A stretch of DNA of 64,000 nt, taken from positions 124,001-188,000 of the forward strand of contig CAZYNH010000001.1 in the NCBI GenBank assembly GCA_964648295.1, given 5' to 3'. Below, one piece after another: positions 58,447-64,000 of this stretch. Under the pieces are notes generated by a model that worked only from the letters and a program-made list of their open reading frames with translations, did no database searches and had not been told where the DNA came from. The position numbers were made by a program, and so were the translations under genes. Position 1 is the first letter of the stretch, and each line of letters opens with the position of its first letter. The stretch is from UBA4055 sp964648295 (GTDB lineage: Bacteria > UBA4055).

Positions 58447-58475
58447 TTCACATTGCTGTTTAGTTTTCATATATT
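58447..58475 (+). promoter_or_regulatory. Predicted promoter of the plus-strand glycan operon
   Basis: -35 TTCACA, 17-nt spacer, -10 TATATT; start near 58482, 21 nt before the ATG. Confidence 0.55.
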
Positions 58476-58502
58476 AAGCATGTTTGATTAAGGCGGGACC
58501 GC

Positions 58503-59132
58503 ATGATATTGAAAACTGACGGAAAAAATAGTGAACAAATAGATGCTCTGGTTAAACTCCACACGGCGCTGCTTCCTGAAAGTGCGGTTTCTAAGCTCGG
58601 TTCTTTTTTTATGAGAAAGTTCTATTATTCCGTCCTTGTTGAAAAGGGTCTTATTGACCCGTATCTCTATGACTTTGAAGGTAAGTATGCGGGTTTCATA
58701 TCCTGCACAGATCATCCGTTCTATTTTATGAAAAAAGGAATGATGAGTTCGCCTTTCAGGCTCTTTTTTGTTCTATTAATTTCAATTCTCACATCTCCCG
58801 GGAGAATATATACTTTACTTAAAATGCTAAGCGATGATTTCCCTGCTGAAGCAAAAATGGAACTGAAATTTTCCGGCCAGTTCATGTCTTTCGGTGTACT
58901 TGAAGAATACAGAAAACATACTGCTGAAAACAGTAGTAAAACAATCCCTAAATCCCTTATGGATGAAGTTTTTAAGCATTTCAAAAGTAAAGGTATCAAT
59001 TCCTTCTTCCTGCTCGTTCTCGAATCAAACGAAAGAGCTATAAGATTGTATAAAAAATATAACTGCGAAATTCTGGGTCAGAAAGCTGGTAAAAGCCTGA
59101 TAATTAAATTTAATACGAACGATGAAAAATAA
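58503..59132 (+). CDS. GNAT-family N-acetyltransferase
   Basis: A 209-residue acetyltransferase. The acetyl-CoA region is recognisable around SFGVLEEYRKHTAENSSKTIP, and the C-terminal VLESNERAIRLYKKYNCEILG is the typical end of the GNAT fold. A hydrophobic insert (FRLFFVLLISILTS) may let it sit at the membrane. It probably acetylates an amino-sugar or lipid-linked glycan. It overlaps the deacetylase gene by 11 nt and is the first gene of the plus-strand arm. Confidence 0.82.
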   Translation: MILKTDGKNSEQIDALVKLHTALLPESAVSKLGSFFMRKFYYSVLVEKGLIDPYLYDFEGKYAGFISCTDHPFYFMKKGMMSSPFRLFFVLLISILTSPGRIYTLLKMLSDDFPAEAKMELKFSGQFMSFGVLEEYRKHTAENSSKTIPKSLMDEVFKHFKSKGINSFFLLVLESNERAIRLYKKYNCEILGQKAGKSLIIKFNTNDEK

Positions 59133-60009
59133 AAGAAAAATACTTTTTCATATTGATGTTGACTCCCCTTTAAGACTTTTGGAGTTCTATCAGGTAAACG
59201 GTGTTAAATTCGATCAGACGGATCTTGAAAATTTTTACGAAACAGCTTTCGAAAGGATTTTCGATTTTCTCGAAAAACTTAATGTAAAGGCCAGTTTTTT
59301 TGTTGTAGGCAAGGAAATTGAGGGTACTGAAAAGATGCAGAATGTAGTCGGAAAAGCTCATTCTCTCGGTCATGAAATAGAAAACCACACTTATTCACAT
59401 CCGTTCGGACTTTCGGGAATGCCTGCGGAAGAGATAACTGAAGAAATAGTCAGATGTTCAGACATCATAGAGAAAATCACAGGCAGAAGGCCTGCCGGGT
59501 TCAGAGCTCCCGGTTACAGCATAAATGAAAAAGTCCTGAACATTCTGAATGACAAAGGATTCAAATATGACTCGTCATGTTTCTGGTCTGTCATGATTCC
59601 CGCCCTTAAGTACGGAAAGAGAATCCTGCTGAAAGGAAACATAAAAAATGACGGTTTCGGCTATGTTGACCACAAGCTTCCGCACGAGCCTTATGAGATA
59701 ATTCCGGGTTTGAAAGAACTTCCCCTGCCCAGATTGAAATGCTCCGGACTTCCCTTCTATAATAATTTTAACCTCTGGGCACCGGAATTTTATTCATCGA
59801 TCGTTTCTAAGACCATAAAAAGAAATATCATGGTGTATCTTTTTCATGCGGTCGAATTCGTAGATATGTCAGATCATATACCAAAGGAACTTTCAGATCA
59901 TCCGAACATTAAAATGCCGCTGACAGTAAAACTCGCAAGGTCAGAGAAAACCGTAAAAGAATTGCTGAAAAGATATGAACCGGCAATATCGGGAGAATTT
60001 TGTCCATGA
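59122..60009 (+). CDS. Polysaccharide deacetylase (NodB/CE4-type)
   Basis: A 295-residue NodB-homology protein. The catalytic D-D pair lies in HIDVDSPLRLL, the metal histidines in ENHTYSHPFGL, and the R/P loop is GFRAPGYSINE. The final region YLFHAVEFVDMSDHIP provides the last histidine. There is no signal peptide, so it may act on a cytoplasmic-side lipid-linked sugar rather than on exported polymer. It sits between the acetyltransferase (11-nt overlap) and the methyltransferase (4-nt overlap). Confidence 0.88.
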   Translation: MKNKRKILFHIDVDSPLRLLEFYQVNGVKFDQTDLENFYETAFERIFDFLEKLNVKASFFVVGKEIEGTEKMQNVVGKAHSLGHEIENHTYSHPFGLSGMPAEEITEEIVRCSDIIEKITGRRPAGFRAPGYSINEKVLNILNDKGFKYDSSCFWSVMIPALKYGKRILLKGNIKNDGFGYVDHKLPHEPYEIIPGLKELPLPRLKCSGLPFYNNFNLWAPEFYSSIVSKTIKRNIMVYLFHAVEFVDMSDHIPKELSDHPNIKMPLTVKLARSEKTVKELLKRYEPAISGEFCP

Positions 60010-60917
60010 ACACGAAATGCCCTATATGCGGAGCTGAAAATTACGAACTCTTGATTAAATCAAAAGATTATCTCGTTCTCAAGGGAGAGTCTAATGATTT
60101 CAGTGTATATTTCTGCCGTGACTGCAGAAACGGATTCTCTTTCCCTTTCATGACAAATGACGAACTCAGTAAATATTATCCGGAGGATTATAACTGTTTC
60201 AGGAGACATAAAGGATTAGCCGGTGTCATTCAGCGGATCAAATCACAAAACGATGTGCGTATCATCAAGAAACATCTCAAAAATTCCGGTAAAGAAGTAT
60301 TCGAAATAGGATCAGGATCAGGCTTCTTCCTTTCGCTGCTTGCTGAGAAAGGCATAAAAGTAACAGGCATGGAACCAAGCGCCGCTGGCGTAAAATACGC
60401 TAAAGAAAATTTCGGCATTGATCTTGAGAATTGTTTTTTTGAAGACTTTGTTTCAAATGACAAATATGACATGATTATAGCCTTTCATGTGCTTGAACAC
60501 TTTAACGATCCTGTATCCGCTATAAATAAAATGAGAACTCATCTTAAAGACGGCGGATATCTCTACCTTAAAATTCCAAGACTCGATTCATGGGCATCAA
60601 GACTCTACGGAAAATTTTGGCACGGTTACGACCTGCCGAGACACAGGGTTCATTTCTCAAAAACAGGATTAAAGGATTTATTGAAAAGAGAAGGGTTCGA
60701 AATCGTTCTTTTTAAAAGCGATTACGGCCCTCTTGACACGATCAGAGCGATCGGCTATTTTTCAAAATTTTCATCTTCTATGCCTGTCAGGTTTTTTTTT
60801 AAGGTCATTGATCTAATGCCTCAAATAATAAAATTTTTTGCGGCAACTGCACTTGAAGCCGTAATGAGTCCGTTCAAAAGCGGGAGAATGAGCATGACCG
60901 CGAGGAAAATAAATTAA
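60006..60917 (+). CDS. SAM-dependent methyltransferase with N-terminal zinc ribbon
   Basis: A 303-residue class I methyltransferase. The N-terminal zinc ribbon has CPICGAEN and CRDCRNGFSFPF. Motif I is FEIGSGSGFFLSLLAEKG, followed by the acidic GMEPS and the motif IIAFHVLEHFNDP. The late WHGYDLPRHRVHFS is typical of Methyltransf_23 proteins of surface-glycan loci. The ATG at 60006 overlaps the previous stop as ATGA, which is better than the in-frame TTG at 60000. It may methylate a sugar and cap a chain. Confidence 0.9.
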   Translation: MNTKCPICGAENYELLIKSKDYLVLKGESNDFSVYFCRDCRNGFSFPFMTNDELSKYYPEDYNCFRRHKGLAGVIQRIKSQNDVRIIKKHLKNSGKEVFEIGSGSGFFLSLLAEKGIKVTGMEPSAAGVKYAKENFGIDLENCFFEDFVSNDKYDMIIAFHVLEHFNDPVSAINKMRTHLKDGGYLYLKIPRLDSWASRLYGKFWHGYDLPRHRVHFSKTGLKDLLKREGFEIVLFKSDYGPLDTIRAIGYFSKFSSSMPVRFFFKVIDLMPQIIKFFAATALEAVMSPFKSGRMSMTARKIN

Positions 60918-61825
60918 TGAAAGCAATGTTCAGAATATTCGTGGCATTTGTTTCTGTCAGCCTTCTCGGTGTTATTTTTTCAAGAATAGATATTTATAAA
61001 TTCCTGGATGTTTTTACAGTGGTCAAAATTTCTTTGTACTTAGCCGGGATCATGTTTATAATCATTACAATGCCTCTTTTTGCGTACCGCTGGAAGATCA
61101 CTCTGCAGAAAGGCACACTCCTGAAATATACATCTTTACTCCACAGAGTGATAACATCATATTTTTTCAACAATCTCTTTCTCGGCGTGTTCGGAGGAGA
61201 CATATACAAGGCTTTGAGGATACATAGAAGCACAGGTAAATTTTTCGCGCTTTTTTCAGTTATATACAACAGGATAATAAACACTTACGCCGCGGCTGTA
61301 TTTCCGGCGTTACTGATACCGTTCCTTTTTTTGAGCGGAACTGATAATGAGTTTGTGAACTATTCGATCATTTTTTCGGGAGCATTGTGCCTGATATTCA
61401 TAATTTTAGTTGTTTTCCAAAAAACTCTCACCAGTTTCATAGCTTCAAAATTCAAAAAAACAGAAAAAATAGTTCTACTGAATGAAATAAGCCTGGCCAA
61501 TACTATGTTGGTCTCGATCCTGATACAGCTGATAAATATTGCGGCTCATTACATGTTCGCTATGGCTTTAAATATTAATATCGGTTTTACCGACCTCGCG
61601 CTTCTTTATTCGGTTTCCGCTGTCATCATAAGCATACCTGTCAGCATAAACGGTATCGGCGTGAGGGAAAGCGTGTTCATTTTCGCTTTCAATTTCTGGA
61701 ATATTCCCGCGGAAAGCGCTCTGGCATTCTCATTTTTATCGTTCACAAGCACTATAATACTCAGCATAATAGGCGGTTCAATATTCGTGATTGAGAACAT
61801 AATCAAGGCTAAAAGTGGAAAATAA
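60917..61825 (+). CDS. LPG-synthase-TM/UPF0104 family membrane protein (flippase-like)
   Basis: A 302-residue protein with eight or nine membrane helices. The family landmarks are SYFFNNLFLGVFGGDIYKALRIH, which corresponds to the conserved NxxxPGxxGGDxxR pattern, and SIPVSINGIGVRESVFIFAF. It lacks the C-terminal DUF2156 domain of MprF. Homologues in glycan loci are thought to move lipid-linked intermediates, but this is not proven. It overlaps the preceding stop by 1 nt and the GT1 gene by 11 nt. Confidence 0.88.
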   Translation: MKAMFRIFVAFVSVSLLGVIFSRIDIYKFLDVFTVVKISLYLAGIMFIIITMPLFAYRWKITLQKGTLLKYTSLLHRVITSYFFNNLFLGVFGGDIYKALRIHRSTGKFFALFSVIYNRIINTYAAAVFPALLIPFLFLSGTDNEFVNYSIIFSGALCLIFIILVVFQKTLTSFIASKFKKTEKIVLLNEISLANTMLVSILIQLINIAAHYMFAMALNINIGFTDLALLYSVSAVIISIPVSINGIGVRESVFIFAFNFWNIPAESALAFSFLSFTSTIILSIIGGSIFVIENIIKAKSGK

Positions 61826-62942
61826 GAAAATTAAAATACTGGGTCTTAGCCTGTTCGGAAGAAAAGGAGCATCGAGCAGGATCAGATTATATCAGTATAT
61901 TCCGCTTCTTGATCAAAAAGGTATTCAAATAACAGTATATCCGCTTATAAGTGATAAAGCCTACGATGTGTTTATAGGTAACAAAGCTGTCAATCCCGTT
62001 ATAAAGCCTTTTTTAAGAATATTTCTTGTTGCATCTGCAATGGCAAAGAGATATTTTCACATTCTTAAAGCCGGATTATACGACGCCGTCTATATTCAGA
62101 AAGATGTCCTCCCCTCTTTCTATCTCTTTCTTCTAAAGATCCTCAACAAAAATATTATTTTCGACCTCGATGACGCCATATTTGAAGCTCATGCGACTGT
62201 TAAACCGTCATTATTCAGCCTCGAATATCTTTTCTTCAGGATGAGAAAAAACAATCTCATCAAAACACTGAGATCCGCTAAAGCGGTAACTGTGACCGTA
62301 CCCTATCTCGCTGAATATGTAAAAAATTTCAATTTAAATGTTCATGTAGTTACGGGCCCTATTGACTGCTCTATCTATCAGCCTTTGCCGAAAAATAACG
62401 AAAATGTAGTAATAGGCTGGATAGGTTCGCCGGTTACGGCAAAATATGTGACGGACATTCTGCCCGCATTTGTTGAGCTTCAGATAAAATATCCCGAAGC
62501 TGAATTCCATATTGTCGGTTCAAGGCCATTTGAAACAGATGGTATAAATATTGAATTCTTCGACTGGTCTGAAGAAAAAGAGCTCGGACTCCTTTCCCGG
62601 TTCGATATTGGAATAATGCCTTTAACGGACGACAAATGGTCTAAGGGTAAGGGCGGCTTGAAAATTCTCCAGTATTTCGCGATGGGAATTCCCGTGGTGT
62701 GCTCGCCTGTAGGGATTAATGAAGAGCTTGTGAATGGCGGAATAAACGGATATCACGCAAAAAACACGGTCGAGTGGACGGAAAAACTAGGAAAGCTGAT
62801 CGAAAACAAGTCGCTTAGAGAAGAATTCGGGCTAGCGGGACGAAAATCAGTTGAAGAAAGATTTGATTTAATAAAAGCCGTCGATTATATTGAAGATATA
62901 ATTCGAAAGACTGTTCTAAATGCGGAGACTGCTGATTTATGA
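61815..62942 (+). CDS. GT1/GT4-type glycosyltransferase
   Basis: A 375-residue GT-B enzyme with GTG start (AAGG 6 nt upstream). N-domain: KILGLSLFGRKGASSRIRLYQY, and IIFDLDDAIFEAHA. C-domain: IGWIGSPVTAKYV, EFHIVGSRPFE, and the donor-site motif GIMPLTDDKWSKGKGGLKIL followed by QYFAMGIPVVCSPVGINEEL (an E-x7-E-like region). It probably transfers a sugar to the lipid-linked chain in the cytoplasm. It overlaps the following GT2 by 4 nt. Confidence 0.92.
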   Translation: MENKKIKILGLSLFGRKGASSRIRLYQYIPLLDQKGIQITVYPLISDKAYDVFIGNKAVNPVIKPFLRIFLVASAMAKRYFHILKAGLYDAVYIQKDVLPSFYLFLLKILNKNIIFDLDDAIFEAHATVKPSLFSLEYLFFRMRKNNLIKTLRSAKAVTVTVPYLAEYVKNFNLNVHVVTGPIDCSIYQPLPKNNENVVIGWIGSPVTAKYVTDILPAFVELQIKYPEAEFHIVGSRPFETDGINIEFFDWSEEKELGLLSRFDIGIMPLTDDKWSKGKGGLKILQYFAMGIPVVCSPVGINEELVNGGINGYHAKNTVEWTEKLGKLIENKSLREEFGLAGRKSVEERFDLIKAVDYIEDIIRKTVLNAETADL

Positions 62943-63811
62943 AGAACCTGACTGTAATAATTCCTGCATACAATGAGGAAAAAGCCATTGGAGAAACACT
63001 CGGGAAACTGCTGCCGGGCGCAGAAAAGAACGGCTGGAATATTATTGTTGTGAATGACGGCTCCTCTGATTCCACTTTAAAGGAAATTGAAAAATTCCCG
63101 TCCGTTAAGGTGGTGAGCCACAAAGTGAACCGCGGTTACGGCGCTTCCTTAAAGACGGGAATTAACGCGGCGGAGACCGAACTGATAGCATTTTATGATG
63201 CTGACGGGCAACACAGACCGGAAGAACTTGAAAAGCTGTGGAAAGCATGGAACGAACAGGACATGATCGTGGGGCAAAGAGTAAAAGGTTCGCATTTTTC
63301 AATATCTAGAGCTCCGGGAAAATGGGTATTGGGAAAAACAGCGAATTTTCTTGCCGGCAGAAAGATCCCCGACCTGAACTCAGGGCTGAGAATAGTAAAA
63401 AGGGATCTGATAAAAAAATATCTGCAGCTTTTCCCGGACGGATTTTCTTTCTCGACAACATCAACGATAGCTTTTTTAGGCGATAAAAGAGAAGTGGAGT
63501 ATATTCCAATTAAAACGGCGAAAAGAGCGGGAAAAAGCAGCGTCAGCCAGATAAAAGACGGTTTTAACACAATACTGCTGATCTTAAGGCTGATAGTCCT
63601 TTTCAATCCGCTAAAAGTATTCGTTCCGTCCAGTTTTTTTCTTATTTTCATAAGCATAATATACGAAGTGATCTGGGGTTATATTTACAGCCCCCACCTC
63701 AGAATGCTGCCCGGAGCTCTTTTAACTTTTTTGACCGGAATAATAATTTTCTTCTTTGCTCTTATCATGGATCAGATATCGCAGATAAGAAGGAATTCGA
63801 TCGGAAAGTAA
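62939..63811 (+). CDS. GT2 glycosyltransferase, DPM1-like with C-terminal membrane helices
   Basis: A 290-residue enzyme with TVIIPAYNEEKAIGETL, NIIVVNDGSSDSTLKEI, RGYGASLKTGI and the metal-binding FYDADGQHRPEELEKL. Two C-terminal hydrophobic segments (VFVPSSFFLIFISIIYEVIW and LLTFLTGIIIFFFALIM) anchor it. It is the plus-strand counterpart of the GT2 at 53748 and should make a polyprenyl-phosphate sugar. The following partial GT-C gene would be its user. Confidence 0.92.
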   Translation: MKNLTVIIPAYNEEKAIGETLGKLLPGAEKNGWNIIVVNDGSSDSTLKEIEKFPSVKVVSHKVNRGYGASLKTGINAAETELIAFYDADGQHRPEELEKLWKAWNEQDMIVGQRVKGSHFSISRAPGKWVLGKTANFLAGRKIPDLNSGLRIVKRDLIKKYLQLFPDGFSFSTTSTIAFLGDKREVEYIPIKTAKRAGKSSVSQIKDGFNTILLILRLIVLFNPLKVFVPSSFFLIFISIIYEVIWGYIYSPHLRMLPGALLTFLTGIIIFFFALIMDQISQIRRNSIGK

Positions 63812-64000
63812 ATGAAGCATAAAATATTAAAAATATCACTTTCCGTCCTCATGGCTTTAACTGCCGTCTGGATAATCTGGCTTTCGCTCACGCCTCTCGT
63901 TGACAGGGACGGCACAAGGTTCCATCTGCCCTTCGCTAAGCTCTGGGCGGAAAACGGTTTTATGTATTTTAGGAAATACTTTGCATACTATGACCTGAAC
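63812..64000 (+). CDS. GT-C/ArnT-like membrane glycosyltransferase (partial, 5' end only)
   Basis: An open frame from the ATG at 63812, directly after the GT2 stop (TAAATG), to the window edge (63 codons). It has a first membrane helix (ISLSVLMALTAVWIIWLSLTP) and then the loop VDRDGTRFHLPFAKLWAENG. An acidic first loop after helix 1 is typical of GT-C/PMT-like enzymes. It is distinct from the DTGFH paralogues on the minus strand. Confidence 0.7.
   Translation, partial: MKHKILKISLSVLMALTAVWIIWLSLTPLVDRDGTRFHLPFAKLWAENGFMYFRKYFAYYDLN

Noticed and set aside
60000..60008. TTG start for the methyltransferase
   Set aside because: The ATG at 60006 forms the ATGA overlap common in this operon; the TTG adds only two residues.
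1..64000. CRISPR arrays, rRNA and tRNA genes, in-frame UGA selenoproteins
   Set aside because: No regularly spaced repeats, no rRNA-like or full tRNA sequence, and no gene with a conserved frame continuing through UGA was seen.

Overview
The window comes from a Gram-negative, probably anaerobic bacterium of mid GC content. The outer membrane and LPS are shown by LpxB, LptD and GmhB. An anaerobic life style is suggested by an indolepyruvate:ferredoxin oxidoreductase, an Etf/acyl-CoA dehydrogenase operon and the selenocysteine factor SelB. A GWxTD-domain protein, a DUF5683-type protein, an M16C peptidase and several beta-barrel or lipoprotein genes fit the FCB superphylum and related candidate phyla (Delongbacteria- or Cloacimonadota-like). 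That placement is inference; there is no rRNA or tRNA in the window.

Layout. 1-7.5 kb (minus): pilT, pilB, pilC, a small DUF5683-like gene and a fused IorA-IorB cut by the window edge. PilB carries an N-terminal response-regulator receiver. 7.6-10.4 kb: a GTPase of the cyclic 2,3-diphosphoglycerate synthetase family, ispD, and a lipoprotein. 10.4-17.5 kb (minus): an M16C peptidase, a beta-barrel protein, mtaB, an orphan membrane protein whose start duplicates the start of mtaB, and a HepT/MntA toxin-antitoxin pair. 17.7-25.4 kb: rpsA, an M23 peptidase, and an envelope operon glmM - GWxTD protein - MBL hydrolase - lpxB. 25.6-35.6 kb (plus): etfB-etfA-acyl-CoA dehydrogenase-purN-purH-mreBCD-mrdA packed head to tail. 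35.6-45.1 kb (minus): rpsO, a DUF4359-like gene, an unusual HTH/degenerate integrase/TPR protein, and nadE-gmhB-lptD-selB-phosphatase. 45.2-53.2 kb: a stand-alone RapZ C-terminal domain, a ComEC-type lipoprotein with YihY, dnaB, an EamA transporter, a stand-alone RAM domain, xthA and serS. 53.3-64 kb: a divergent surface-glycan locus with two tandem GT-C-like membrane proteins, DPM-type GT2s, an acetyltransferase, a polysaccharide deacetylase, a methyltransferase, an LPG-synthase-TM-like protein, a GT1 and a partial GT-C protein.

The main themes are envelope building (peptidoglycan precursor, elongasome, lipid A, LPS export, surface glycans) and type IV pili. Many genes abut or overlap by 1-14 nt. 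Sixteen plausible promoters share a TTGACA-like -35, a 15-19 nt (mostly 17 nt) spacer and a -10 closer to TATATT than to TATAAT. The most novel item is the 714-residue HTH/rve/TPR protein at 36511-38655, which looks like a transposase turned into a regulator. Other points to check are the receiver-PilB fusion, the duplicated mtaB start, a structured rpsO leader, a perfect palindrome over the nadE promoter, and an intergenic repeat-like element at 51.8 kb.
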